Assembly: GCF_949987535.1 (NCBI RefSeq)
Contig: NC_080078.1
Coordinates: 27,734,942-27,798,941, forward strand
Source of the DNA: Balaenoptera acutorostrata
Lineage: Eukaryota; Chordata; Mammalia; Artiodactyla; Balaenopteridae
DNA: 64,000 nt
Reading direction: 5' to 3'
In this document: piece after piece, positions 1-9,999 of the stretch
How the letters are laid out: each line of letters begins with the position of its first letter
How positions within the stretch are numbered: position 1 is the first letter of the stretch
Translations under genes and position numbers: made by a program
Notes under the pieces: generated by a model
Seen by the model: only the letters and a program-made list of their open reading frames with translations
The model's database searches: none
What the model was told of the DNA's origin: nothing

Positions 1-58
1 TGGATAAATACCCAATAGTGGGATGGCTAGATCATAGGGTAGTTCTAATTTTTGACTT
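1..58 (-). mobile_element. L1 ORF2 3'-end fragment (old)
   Basis: The first 55 bases read as a diverged copy of the antisense L1 segment seen again near 29.80 kb and 55.95 kb ('gggattgctgggtcatatggtagttctattttt'-like, with many substitutions). It is cut by the window start. The divergence implies an old copy. Only about 55 bases support it. Confidence 0.65.
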
Positions 59-149
59 ATGCTCTTCTAGTCTTTTTTTCATTTTACAAGTTTGGAGTTG
101 TTTCACAACCACATTTTCCCTCTTTTTGAAATGTCACTCCCCATATCAT

Positions 150-245
150 ATCTTTTTCTGTAAGACATTTCTTAATGACTACAGATTATCATGATTCATT
201 TAACCATTCTTCTACTCTTGATAAATATTTAGATTGCTCCTAACT
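150..245 (-). mobile_element. Weak old L1-like fragment
   Basis: The stretch around 'catttaaccattcttctactc' followed by 'atttagattgctcc' resembles the antisense L1 region that reads 'tccattcatctattgatgggcatttaggttgcttcc' in better copies. It lies in the wrong order to be continuous with the fragment at the window start, so it would be a separate piece. Weak similarity only. Confidence 0.35.
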
Positions 246-359
246 TAAACATAATTTCTTTAAGAAAACGTCTTAGATATGGAATTTGGGCTCAAAGACA
301 GGAACATTTCTTTAGAAGAATGGATTCATACTGTCAAATTAGGGCTTCAAAAGTGTAAT

Positions 360-520
360 TCAGTTTCTAATATCCAGTGCCTTGCATACAGTAATCATCT
401 AATTGGTGAATGAATGAGTGAATGAATAAAGTGAGGCACTGCATCTCCAGCATTTAACAGCACCTGGCCCAAAGGAGTCATTCAACAAGTGTTCCTAGAA
501 TGAATGAATGAGTAAACTCT
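360..520 (+). mobile_element. L2 3' ends (two fragments)
   Basis: Two short blocks each end in a 'tgaatgaatgag' tail preceded by 'cagtgccttgcatacagtaatcatctaa' or 'cagcacctggcccaaaggag'. This is the layout of the L2 LINE 3' end (accession-free recall: 'cagtgcctggcacatag...tcaataaatatttgttgaatgaatga'). Both point to the plus strand. Confidence 0.5.
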
Positions 521-529
521 GTACAAAAC

Positions 530-2400
530 TGTAAAACATTACAAAAATTAGTTATCCATGGCTGGGATATGTCAGAAGGCTGACTCTAGAATATAATTTT
601 TTTTTCCTCCTCACAAGCAGTCAAGCCCAAGTACCTACAAATACTTCCCAAAGTGAGGGCTAACATCATACTATGCTCTTGGTAAGGTATTAAGAAATTA
701 ATTTTTCCATTTCTCAAAGACCTTTACTGTGCAATAAAAAAAAAAATCCCTCCACTGTGGCAATTATCTATAATTACTAATGAAAACAGGTCTCTTCAAT
801 GCCTTTTCAAGTTGAGAAATGAATGGTTCATTATCGTGGCAGGCAGCTACCAATATCTGATTTTCAATGAGATGTTGAAATCAAACATAATGTGGAGGAT
901 CATAGGGGGACACAGGGAATGGGCACTTCCTGACTGCTGCTCATTAGAAGAAATTTGGTGGAGGGGGCAGAGGTTGACAAGCATTAAAACAGGAAGCAGA
1001 GAGTTTCTTGGGGATGTAGAGCGCTGTGTGGCTGAGAGAGGAATAAAATAGCAGCAATGCAGGGCGATAAAAATCTCTTCTTCCAAAAGCCTTTTTATGG
1101 AGTGAAATTAGCTCAATCAAGCTATTGTCTCCAAGCTTACTTTCTGCATCTGTTGAGTGGCCACGAGAAAACCTCAACTTATTTGGCCACGGAACCCCTT
1201 TTACAGATAAGATTTAGGGCTGTTATGGGGAACTAACTGAGAAAATGGGTAAAAAGGGAATAGCATAGTGTCCGGCATGGGCCTGGAGGTCAAGATGTGA
1301 TTCCATTCTCCTATTTCTCCTCTAAAGATCTCTTTAATTCTCAATTTTTGTGAACTTGTGATAGGAAAGGTGGACCTGGCATAACAGGGTGTTGAAGCAT
1401 TGCAGAAATTAGAACTCTGCACTCCTGTCCCCACATTTCCTGTTGCATTGCGCGCTGGGAGTTATCACTCATGAGCAGATGCATAAAGCAAGGAGTCGAC
1501 AGGAGAGAAGCTGAGGAGTATCAGAACTTGGCCTGGCTGGCTCAGGAAACTGTCTCCATGCCTTTGAAGGATGGGCAGATTTATCTGGGGGGATTTGCCG
1601 TCCCTGCATCCTAGTTTTAGTTGGAAATAGTGGAGTGGGATCAATAGTTTCTCTAATTTTGTTCTTTGGGGATACTCTGTTGTAATCCAGAGAACCAGAG
1701 CTTGTGGTATGTATCCCATTGACAATACAGCTAGCCAAACGCCCTCCTGGACTTTGTGATTTCCATAAAATGCAGCTCCAGAAGCTGTTCTGCTCTAAAA
1801 GGTTTCCACAGCCTAACGTGTTTGAGGAAAACTGTATACTACCTTTCCCTCCTGGGAACTTTGCAACAGAGATTGACATTTCTGCAATGAGAGCCCTAGA
1901 GCAGAGAAACATGATTAACTGGGTTTACCCAGTCTTTTCTAAACCTATTTGGCCACAGAACTGCTTTTATATGTAAGAACTATTAACATCCCACTGATCT
2001 AGTGTTCTGTGGAGAATGTTTTAAGAAACGTTGGTTTATAGTCTTTTTTCTTTGGTTTTCCTATCAAGTTTTGAATTCTTACATATCTCTACAAGTCTGT
2101 TAACGAGAAACTGAACTGCAGAGGGCAATTTTGGTTTTGTCCATCCAATAGTCTGGGGATCTCTTCTTCGTCCACTCTAGCTGGTGACTCTGGGGAGTTT
2201 CCAATCACAGAATCTTCATCCTGCCTCTGGCAAACACAGAGTTGCCAGATAAAATATAAGACACGCAGTTGAGTTTGAATTTCAGAATAAACAATGAATA
2301 ACTTTTTAGTCTATGCTTACACTGTCTTTTTTGTTTGCTGAATCAGGCAAACCCTACCATTAGGGTGTCTGTGCACCCCAAGGCTGGCCAAACTTGGGCG
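530..2400. other. Unique sequence, no gene recognised
   Basis: I see no repeat I can name with confidence except a fragment near 2240-2320 that looks like a diverged mammalian repeat. Short open frames on both strands (up to 147 codons, minus, 1469-1912) show no recognisable domain, no splice-bounded exon structure and no family resemblance. The stretch 1080-1200 is free of simple repeats and moderately GC-balanced, but nothing specific can be claimed. Confidence 0.5.
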
Positions 2401-2810
2401 TCCTTTTTAACGGTTCATAATGCATGTTCCAGGGGGTGTTATCCCACCCAAGCAGGTTAATCAGAGAACATCCCCTGTAATTCTTGATTTGGTGCTGGAG
2501 GAAAAGGACTTCATGATTCATGTCATAAAACTAAAAGAAAGGCAATCAGTGACTGGGTCAACCATCTCCCCCCTCTACATGGAGAAAAGCTGTCTGTGGA
2601 AGGTGAGGATGCAGTCACCACCTACAGAGAAGCAAACCAAGAGATGGAGAGAGACTGAACTCTTGCAGCTTCAGTGATGTCCCTGGATCCAGTCCTGACT
2701 GGAACTAGTCCCATCTTCAGCTTCCCAAGTACACAAGCCAATACAGCTCTTTTGCTTTGTTGTTGTTATTGTTATCTTTCCTTAAGCTAAATTGAATTGC
2801 GACCAATACA
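2400..2810 (+). mobile_element. LTR-like remnant (possible ERVL-type solo LTR)
   Basis: The segment ends in a pattern common to old mammalian ERVL-type LTRs: 'cacaagccaatacagctct' as a decayed polyadenylation region, then 'ttaagctaaattgaattgcgacc' as a decayed U5. There is no internal retroviral gene. It is a degraded, non-coding solo LTR at best. The family is not certain. Confidence 0.35.
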
Positions 2811-2854
2811 GAGTATACCTGGCACTTCTTTTCTGCTGTCACAGTCCTATATAT

Positions 2855-2930
2855 TATTTAACATTTATTTAGCATCTACTATAAGCCAGGGCTTGTGCTA
2901 GGTGATTCCCTTTGCTCATCGCCTGGCATT
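2855..2930 (-). mobile_element. MIR/L2 3' fragment
   Basis: 'atttagcatctactataagccagggcttgtgctaggtg' corresponds to the antisense MIR/L2 motif 'attgagcacctactatgtgccaggcactgtgctagg'. Too short to separate MIR from L2. Confidence 0.5.
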
Positions 2931-3855
2931 TAGGTCCACTCAGGTCACTGCCTTGACCTTGACAATCAGACTCACCAAGGCAGCCCTTTCTCCCAATCCC
3001 AGCTTCCTACATCTGGCCACTGCTATGTTGTTAAAATCTGAATTTGAATGGAGTCCTGGGGAATCAGCGCGCTTCAACCCAAAACCCAAGCGAAAGTATC
3101 AGATACAATTTTGCTGCAAGCCTCCTCCCTCCTGAGATCTGTCAATGGAACAAGGAGAGGTTCCTGTCCACAGTTTGCTTCTCACTTAGACTCCTTAGCA
3201 GCGGAGCAGCTGTTCGACATCAGCTTGAGAGTGAAGTCTTGGGACTAGAGATTCCCGATAGAGCTGGTGTGTTGTAAGGAATGTGAGGCTGAATCCTCCT
3301 CCTTCAAGCCCACGAGTTATGTAAGAAATACAGTGACTGGTGGGAGGAGGCTGCTGGTTCTCTCAAAGACATTCATTTGGATGACTCATGATCTTCTAAT
3401 ATTCTGGGACTAAAAGGTGCCGGAGACTTCACTTGACATTGCAGATTTCTGACCCTAATGTTTATATCATATTCAAAAAGATGTTTAAAAAATAAATAAC
3501 ATGGAAAGATTTTGTTGTTGCTGTTCAAGGACTGAGATGACCCTGAAATTTCTCTAGCTTCCTCTGTCCTTTGTGTGTAGAGCTTGTGATCCAGCTGTCG
3601 CGAAACACCAGAAATTCTTTGGGCAGTTCGGGTCCTCTCAGCCCTGTGTCTTTGCACACGTTGTTCTCTCTTATTGGGATAGTTTTTCATCCTGATTCTT
3701 ACTGTGAAATCCAGCCCTCTTTGGACACCTAGCTCAGTCATTATCTTTTCCTTTGAGTTCTTTTTAGCCCTCATGTGATTCCACAGTATCCTGAATTTAC
3801 CTCTGTCATTGAAGAAATCACACTGTATTGTAATTATTGGTACATTTCTTCACTT
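2930..3855. other. Unique sequence, no gene recognised
   Basis: Mixed-composition DNA with no repeat I can name. A minus-strand open frame of 133 codons (3373-3774) is rich in Arg, Lys and Ser, has no recognisable domain and starts at an arbitrary Met. I treat it as chance. Confidence 0.5.
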
Positions 3856-3857
3856 CA

Positions 3858-3975
3858 TCTCTAGATTGTGATCTTCTTTGGGGAGGGAGATTGGGAGTCT
3901 TTCATCTCCATATACCCAGAACCTAGCATGGGACCCAGAACAATAATATTTGTGGATCAGTAAGTATTTTTTAAA
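3858..3975 (+). mobile_element. L2 3' fragment
   Basis: 'agattgtgatcttctttggggagggag', then 'acccagaacctagcatgggacccag', then 'atttgtggatcagtaagta' follows the order of the L2 3' UTR: 'tgtaagctc...gggcagggact', 'cccagcgcctag...gtgcctggc', 'aatatttgttga'. Strongly diverged. Confidence 0.5.
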
Positions 3976-4029
3976 AAAGAGCAATTTCTGAAATTATTCT
4001 CACTTTGGGGATTTCCTTGAGGGTGTTTG

Positions 4030-4565
4030 GCCTCATGTTTGTGTCAGAGTGTAGTAGAAAACTGTTCCCCTCTTTCTACCAGCCGTGAATTTTGGTAGAT
4101 TCTTCAGGTACTGGGAGAGCTGACACTAATCTCTGGATCATGTGACCCAGCCCAGCAAATCAGCAGTGCCCATCTCCCTGGCTCTGGTGGTTGGTTCAGG
4201 GGTAGTCATGTGACCTAAACCAATCCAATCAGAGTGAATCTCAGATCCTTGGCTGGAAACTCTGGACCACAGAAGCTCTTCCAGATTCTGTTTTGGGTAG
4301 ATGCTAAGTCTTGGACTCCTGAAGACATTTTGCTGCTGTGAAGGAAGCAGTCCTGAGGACGCAGCTAAGAGAACTGCAGAGAAACTGAGCTGCGAAACTA
4401 CAAAGATACGTAAGATACTTTTAATCTCTGGAGCAACGCATATTGGAAATCTACCCTAACTCTGGACTTTTCTGTTGTACAAGTCAATAAATTCTCTGTC
4501 TTGTGCATTTTAAAGCCGATAGGAGTTTAGTTGTTCATTATTTGCAGCACAAATTCTTAACTGGT
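4030..4565 (+). mobile_element. Solo LTR remnant, ERVL-like
   Basis: A run of LTR hallmarks on the plus strand: a CCAAT-containing segment ('ctaaaccaatccaatcagag') after 'catgtgacc', a polyadenylation signal 'caataaattctctgtctt' near 4486, and a 3' end with 'ttcttaactggtac' after a 'tttgcagc' block. This arrangement is typical of ERVL-class LTRs in mammals. No internal viral gene is present. A second remnant with a very similar polyadenylation block lies near 7.94 kb. The exact family is not identified. Confidence 0.45.
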
Positions 4566-4724
4566 ACTCAGAGCCACTCTTTCTTCCCTGCGAACTTTTT
4601 CCAGCAAGAGCTATTGCTTAAAATTAAGTCAGTCTCATTCCAATTGGTGTGATTGACTTTAGCTGAAGGTAGAGGCTGCATTTGGATCTTCTGGGAATAC
4701 CCTCCACCTTTTCTGTAATCCACC

Positions 4725-4835
4725 CTGTCAGTGTTTATTGAACACTGCTCTGTTCCAAGCACTGGACCAGATGCTCTGTGACATCCCAATAATAGTGAAG
4801 ATCCCATTTGCAAGGTGCTGGCAGTCTAGTAAAAC
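4725..4835 (-). mobile_element. L2 3' fragment
   Basis: 'gtgtttattgaacactgctctgttccaagcactgg' followed by 'tgctggcagtctagta' matches the antisense L2 3' UTR order ('ttattgagcacctactatgtgccaggcactg...gagcttacattctagt'). Confidence 0.6.
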
Positions 4836-4879
4836 TGAAGGAGCCCTGAAACATGGCTTGAGAAATACATGCTTGCTTT

Positions 4880-5010
4880 TGCCCCGATTTGCTTTGTGAT
4901 CTTGTGCTGATCACCATCCTTCCCTGGGCTTGAGCTTCTCATCTGTGAGGTGAGGGCATTGGTTGATAATTCTCTAAAATCCTTTCCAGCATTAACATGC
5001 TACTCTCTAA
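4880..5010 (+). mobile_element. MIR fragment
   Basis: 'gatcttgtgctgatcacc', 'ttgagcttctcatctgtgaggtgagggcattgg' and 'ctctaaaatcctttccagc' follow the MIR core order ('gaccttgggcaagtca', 'cctcagtttcctcatctgtaaaatgagg', 'tctctaaggtcccttccagc'). Confidence 0.65.
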
Positions 5011-5202
5011 ATACACTTGATGTTGTGTCTGGTTAGAATAGAGCTTCGGGCTTATTTACCCAGCCAATATTTGTTAACAGTCTGTTATGTCCTAGGTGCT
5101 GGAGACACAGCAGTGAACACAACAGACAAAATCACCTGCTCTCTTGGAGTTTACATTCTGGTGGGAGAAGTAGATAATTGAGAGATACCTAAGTGAGATA
5201 TA

Positions 5203-5920
5203 CAGGAGATCCTCATTATTCATGGAGTATTTTTGAATTTGCTTACTTGCTAAAATTTCTTTGTAGCCCCCAAATCAATACTTAAGGCACTTTCACGGTC
5301 ACTGGCTGACATGTGAGGGAAGTGGTAAAAAATCTGAGTCACTTAATGCACACAATTCCCAACTGAGGTCAAACAAGGTGATGCCTTCTCCTTGCAGCTC
5401 TCATGTTAAACAAATGTCCTTTTAGCACACAACTTTTAGTGTGAAGTTTTTCACATTTTTGTGATTTTTGTGTGCGATTTAAAAATAGCCCTCAAGTGTA
5501 GTTCTGAAGTGCTGTGTAGTCTTCCTAAGCACAAGAAGGCTATGCTGTGCCTTACAGAGAAAATATTGGGTTGGCCAAAAAGTTCATTCGGGACTTTCCG
5601 TAAGGTGTTCTGGAAAAACCCGAATGAAGTTTTTGGCCAACCCAATACATGTGTTAAGTAAGCTTCATTCAGACATGAATTACAGTGCTTGTTGGTCATG
5701 AGTTCAGTATTAGTGAAACCATGTATATTAAATAAGGTGCCTTTAAACAAAAACAAAAAACAAAGTTATGGATTGATTGGTTGACAAACATGTGGTGACC
5801 AGAGGCTTGCAGGAACCAAATTGTACGTTACCTTTAGGAGCAAATGGCTCTGTGTTTGCTAATTCAGAGTTCACTGCAACTTCAGGGAACATCACTACTG
5901 CCAATAACAAGAAGCGACTG
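5203..5920 (+). mobile_element. Tigger-type DNA transposon remnant, non-autonomous
   Basis: The element starts with 'caggagatcctcattattca' after a TA dinucleotide (5201-5202) and ends at about 5920 with 'ccaataacaagaagcgactg', a decayed inverted copy of the start. Between them are blocks I recognise from Tigger/pogo (TcMar-Tigger) elements: 'ccaaatcaatacttaaggcactttcacggtca', and the former transposase start region near 5490-5560 ('gttctgaagtgctgtgtagtcttcctaagcac'). The interior is deleted and no transposase frame survives. It sits inside an L2 and contains a mariner MITE. Confidence 0.75.
5566..5645. mobile_element. 80 bp palindromic mariner MITE (perfect TA target site)
   Basis: The 80 bases form one hairpin: arms 'ttgggttggccaaaaagttc' (5566 on) and 'tttttggccaacccaa' (to 5645), pairing over about 34 positions per arm with about three mismatches and a loop near 5600-5611. 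TA precedes (5564-5565) and follows (5646-5647). Removing it joins the Tigger flanks cleanly ('gagaaaata' + 'catgtgttaag'). It matches the cetartiodactyl mariner MITE type whose hairpins in cattle are the source of the miR-2284/2285 family (recalled, not searched). Good candidate for a transcribed hairpin if it lies in a host transcript. Confidence 0.85.
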
Positions 5921-6419
5921 GATACTATGTCAGATTGGGGTAAAAGCTACGCAGGAAAGCAGGAGATGGAGTCCATATCTTAAAAGGGTGCCAGAAAAGT
6001 GTGTTTCAGGCAGAAAAAGTGGCAAAAATGAGAACTTTGCAGCAGAAGTGGTCTTTGCGTGTCGGAGGGGCAGCCTAGTGGCTGGTACGGCTGGAGAAGA
6101 CTGAGGCTGGGGACAGCAGGTGGAGATGAAGCTGAGAAAGCAGCGGAGAGCACGCCATGTAGGGCTTTGGGGGTACGACAAGGACTCTGACTGCCTGCTG
6201 AGCCACATGGGAAACTGTCGGAGGGTTTTGATAGAGGAGGGATATGATCTGAGTTCCTTTTGAAGGGGTCCCTCTGGCTGGGGTGTTGAGAACAGACTGA
6301 AGCAGGGCAAGGAAGAGGACAGCAGACCAGCCAGGAGGCTGTTACAGTGACTTGGATGAGAGCAGACGACAGTGAATCGTGAACAACCCACCTGCAGCAT
6401 CACCATTAGCCTCCTCACC

Positions 6420-7025
6420 AAGCAGAGGTTGCCAGGAGTCTGAGAGGTTTGCTCTCACTGCAGAAGTCCTTGAACTTGAGCAGTAAATTATCCTCAAAGT
6501 TTCATTAGCTCACCTTGGCATGGTTCTCTCCTCGGACGCCCTGTGCCATGTTCCTCTTGAGAAGTGGCTATAAATAACCTGCGATTCTGCTCTCGTCAGG
6601 GAAACAGGACCTGGAGTCGTTTTCCGGACACGTTAATAATCACCCTCTCCTCACGCCCAAATTAATCTTGTTATGAGGCAGCCTCGCCCTGGGTATCTTC
6701 TAATCATCATTTAACCCCAGGGCTCAGCCATCCTGTAATGCACCAGGCTGTGCTTCTCCTTAGTGGCCTCAGAGGAACACTAGGTTCAGTTGAAGTTCCA
6801 GCCAAATATCTTTTCCAGACAAATCCATTGCATTGCAATAGAGTATGGTTTTGATCTAATTAACTGAATTCATCTTTACAGCTGCTCTGTGATTACCTGT
6901 ACTTTAGGGCAAATTTGAGGCAAAATTCAAGACTCAAGGAGAAGGCAAGAGATTTGAATGCAACTTTCATTAACTCTTTAAGGACAGCAGGTGGGAGGAA
7001 GGAAGAGGGAACTGACATTTGTTGA
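6420..7025. other. Repeat-free block, candidate conserved non-coding element (about 6500-6900)
   Basis: No interspersed repeat is visible. The block holds several homeobox- or GATA-like strings in a balanced-composition background: 'ctataaataacctg', 'gttaataatcacc', 'aaattaatcttgttatgagg', 'taatcatcatttaacc'. Conserved developmental enhancers often look like this, but such strings also occur by chance. No coding frame of note. Confidence 0.3.
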
Positions 7026-7029
7026 AATG

Positions 7030-7135
7030 TACTCTGTTCATTCATTGATTCCTTCATTCAGTATTTACTGAACACCTACTATGTTCTAGGCATTGTTCTA
7101 GGTGCCAGGGACAGAGCAGAGAGCCAAGACGTGTA
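7030..7135 (-). mobile_element. L2 3' fragment
   Basis: 'ttcattcattgattccttcattcagtatttactgaacacctactatgttctaggcattgttctaggtgcc' is the antisense L2 3' end with its (ttca)n tail. Confidence 0.8.
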
Positions 7136-7159
7136 TTAATCAATGGTGTGAGAAGCAGA

Positions 7160-7340
7160 ACAGAACGATGCCCTGATTCAGAGCATGAACTCTGGAGCCA
7201 GACTGTGCTCACACCCCAACCCTGGTTGTGTGACCTTGGGCAAGTACTTCACCTCCCCTGTGCCTCAGTTGCATCATCTGTAACACGGGAGATAATAAAA
7301 ATACCTGGATCACAGCTGATTAAATTAAGCAAGTTCATGT
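7160..7340 (+). mobile_element. MIR
   Basis: A well-preserved MIR core: 'tgaactctggagccagactg', 'ggttgtgtgaccttgggcaagtacttcacctcccctgtgcctcagttgcatcatctgtaa'. Confidence 0.85.
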
Positions 7341-7479
7341 TCAATGTATTTAAATGGTATCAGTCTGGTTGAGCCTGCTTGGTAAGTGATGTGAGAGAAC
7401 ACGTGTCCTAAAGGCGGAATGTAGGAAAATCCAAGAGTGGAAGGGGGGCCGGCCTCGTCTCCTTAGGCGCTGTGTTCAG

Positions 7480-7680
7480 AGCTTTGCTCAGCTCACCTGC
7501 ATCTCCACACAGTCTCAAGAGGTCAGCTATCCTTCCTCTTTTTCACAAACTAGGAAACTGAGAGCCAGGACTGGGAAGCTGTTTGCCGCTGAGCACACAG
7601 CATGAGTGAGATCTGTGTGGCAGAGGGAGGAATCCAGCCTGGGTACGTTTGATTCCGCAGTCTCACTTCCCCAGGCTGTA
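7480..7680 (-). mobile_element. MIR
   Basis: 'tttttcacaaactaggaaactgagagccagg' and the following 'cacacagcatgagtgag' and 'gaatccagcctggg' match the antisense MIR order (bulk fragment, moderately diverged). Confidence 0.55.
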
Positions 7681-7759
7681 CTTCACTGTGGGGCTGAGAG
7701 GTAGAAAGTTATTTTACCCCTAAATACAGAATACCCTGCCCCTTCCCTCCACCTAAGTG

Positions 7760-8015
7760 GCATCAGGGACCAGGGTCTCTAGGAAGAGCACATGGATTAT
7801 TAGTCCAGCGCCCCCTTCGAACTACCTCACAACAAATGGCCACAACGTGTTCTCCTGAACTTCTCTGGCAGAGCTGGGGGGAGCTCAGTCCCTCCCTAGG
7901 TACCTCGGTCACAGACCTGGTTTGCCTGAGATGCCTGTTGTACAAGTTAATAAATTCTCTCTCATGCTCCTTTTTTAAGCAGTTGGACTTCTTGTACGTT
8001 CTAAAACAGTATTCT
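7760..8015 (+). mobile_element. LTR remnant, related to the one at 4.0-4.6 kb
   Basis: The 3' part 'ttgtacaagttaataaattctctctcatgctcc' closely resembles 'ttgtacaagtcaataaattctctgtcttgtgc' at about 4477 in the first LTR-like block, including the AATAAA signal and the following T-rich U5. That internal resemblance is the main evidence. No internal retroviral genes are present. Confidence 0.4.
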
Positions 8016-8262
8016 CACGCAGCTCACATGTACCCTTTCCCCGCGCGTCATTTGAAGGAGCTACCAAACCTTCTTGGGTTTAGGTGAAAAAAAGCTCATT
8101 TCCTTCCCCCCAGCAATTTTTAGAAGGGTTCTGAGGGTGGTGACACCATCTTTATTCACCATAAAAAAGGCCTCTATTTGGGTGACAGGACTAATGTTTT
8201 CTAAGCCCAGATTAGGCTCTAGGGTTGATGACACAAGTTTTGTACAGGTAGAATATTCTACA
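8015..8262. other. Unique sequence
   Basis: No gene or repeat recognised. Confidence 0.4.
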
Positions 8263-8520
8263 GATAATAATAGCTAACTTGTATTAAGTGCTTATTATGA
8301 CCAAGTGTTATGCTAACACCGTGTTCGGATTGTTTGCTCATTAAATCCTCACAACACCCTATGAGACTTTTATTAGCCTGTTCAGTAGATGTGGAAACCG
8401 AGGCTCAGAAAACTCAGTCACTTGTCTGGTAACATGTAATAAATGGAGGAGTCACTTTCTGAACGCATGTCACCTGACCCCAGAGCCCACTTTCTTAACC
8501 ACAGATCACAGCCTCCCTGG
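8263..8520 (-). mobile_element. MIR (MIRb-like), nearly full length
   Basis: Reads antisense through the whole element: 'aataatagctaacttgtattaagtgcttattatgacc', 'cattaaatcctcacaacaccctatgag', 'gatgtggaaaccgaggctcag', 'cttaaccac'. About 255 bases, near the usual MIRb length. Confidence 0.85.
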
Positions 8521-8609
8521 TTCATGAAAGTTCTAATGATGTCATATAAAATACCGTGTATACTTGAAATTATACTCGAAATTATTACATGGCTGCAAGG
8601 CTAACAGTT

Positions 8610-8702
8610 TGTCTCCATGCCAAGTGGCATTCTCGGAATACAATACGTACTCAGTAACACTGAATGAATGAATGAGTGAATGAATGAATGAATGACTTCA
8701 CG
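8610..8702 (+). mobile_element. L2 3' end with (tgaa)n tail
   Basis: 'tactcagtaacactgaatgaatgaatgagtgaatg' is the L2 3' terminus with an expanded TGAA tail. Confidence 0.65.
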
Positions 8703-8775
8703 TGTAGGATTGGTACAGTCTCCGCATGGGCTTTTACACATGCTTTAACAAAATCCATTTTCCTTCATTGACTTT

Positions 8776-9092
8776 TATTTTTAATATAAATTTATTTATT
8801 TATTTAGGCTGCGTTGGGTCTTCGTTGCTGCACGCGGGCTTTCTCTAGTTGTGGCGAGCGGGGGCTGCTCTTCGTTGTGGTGCGCGGGCTTCTCATTGCA
8901 GTGGCTCCTCTTGTTGCGGAGCACGGGCTCTAGGTGCGCCGGCTTCAGTAGTTGTGGCATGCGGGCTCAGTAGTTGTGGCTCACGGGCTTAGTTGCTCTA
9001 CGGCATGTGGGATCTTCCTGGACCAGGGCTCGAACCCGTGTCCCCTGCATTAACAGGCAGATTCTTAACCACTGTGCCACCACGGAAGTCCC
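8776..9092 (-). mobile_element. CHR-type tRNA-derived SINE
   Basis: Antisense: the (ttta)n tail lies at 8795-8806 and the tRNA-like head at 9010-9092 ('gggctcgaaccc' is the reverse of box B; 'gtgccaccacggaagtccc' is the reverse of the head). A 15 bp perfect target-site duplication 'tccttcattgacttt' flanks it at 8761-8775 and 9093-9107. Confidence 0.92.
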
Positions 9093-9107
9093 TCCTTCAT
9101 TGACTTT

Positions 9108-9689
9108 CAAAGTTAGTATTGAATACTAAAAGTCTCATTTCTTGGAAATGGATTTTGGAAGCATCCTGGTAACAGTAACCTTGGCTTTGGGGAATTGAAA
9201 GCAATTTTTGGACCCCAGAAACTTGCAGTCTCTCCTTCCCTGCCCAGGGTGGCTTAACCTTGGTAATTCTCAGCTCTTCTTTTAGGTCAACCCGAGGTAT
9301 TAAGAAAACAGACTTGAAAGCTTCACTGTCAAAGAGATTTTATGAATGTATTATGCATAGGATGCTTGAAGGAACCAATGAGCTGTGGATCATTTGCATG
9401 CTCATGTAGCCCATTTATCTATTCATCACTCTAGCTGTGGAATGAAATGAAGGGGATGGCGTTAATTTTGCTAGAAGCAACTGGAGAGTACCTGCCACTT
9501 CGTGCTCCAGACTAATGTGTCTCTAGGAGCTGGTGATTCAGGGGTGGGAGGTCTGGGGGAAGGTGCAGCTGGAATTTGGAAGTATCTCTCATAGTTAGCA
9601 ATGTCCCCAGGTATCGCATCGTGGAGCCATGATAAAGTCAAGGGCACGAGCTCTTTAATGGCTGTATTCATAAGTTATCAATCCCATTT
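9108..9689. other. Unique sequence
   Basis: No gene or named repeat. The open frames on both strands are short and unremarkable. Confidence 0.45.
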
Positions 9690-9704
9690 AAAGAGTTTGT
9701 TTGA

Positions 9705-9985
9705 CGAACTTATGGTTACCCGGGTCCGGGGGGAAGGGTTGGGGGGAGAGATAGTTAGGGAGTTTGGGACTGACAGGCACACACTGCTATATTTAAAATG
9801 GATAACCAACAAGGACCTACTGTATAGCACAGGGAACTCTGCTCAAAATTATGTAACAACCTAAATGGGAAAAGAATTTGAAAAAGAATAGATATATGTA
9901 TAACTGAATCACTTTGCTGTACACCTGAAACTAACACAGCATTGTTAATCAACTATACTCCACTATAAAATAAAAAGTTAAAAAA
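9705..9985 (+). mobile_element. 5'-truncated L1 3' end
   Basis: L1 3' UTR: 'ctactgtatagcacagggaact', 'atcactttgctgtacacctgaaactaacacagcattg', ending in an A-rich tail. Target-site duplication 'aagagtttgtttga' (9691-9704) and 'aagaatttgtttga' (9986-9999) differs at one base. Confidence 0.9.
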
Positions 9986-9999
9986 AAGAATTTGTTTGA

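Larger units (their letters stand above)
5055..6420 (-). mobile_element. Antisense L2 LINE, interrupted by Tigger
   Basis: The left part (5055-5200) is antisense L2 3' UTR: 'aatatttgttaacagtctgttatgtcctaggtgctgg' and 'ggagtttacattctggtggg'. The right part (5921-6420) continues with L2 sequence ('tatgtcagattggggtaaaagctacg', and around 6165 'tgtagggctttgg', 6240 'gatatgatctga', 6330 'caggaggctgttacagtga'). A Tigger element at 5203-5920 splits the two. No coding capacity remains. Confidence 0.65.

Noticed and set aside
5930..6421. 163-codon minus-strand frame
   Set aside because: Mostly L2 repeat sequence with Ser/Leu/Pro bias, no domain.
7920..7990. Possible polyadenylation site of a host gene
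   Set aside because: The AATAAA context matches the LTR-like block at 4.49 kb, so it is better explained as an LTR signal.
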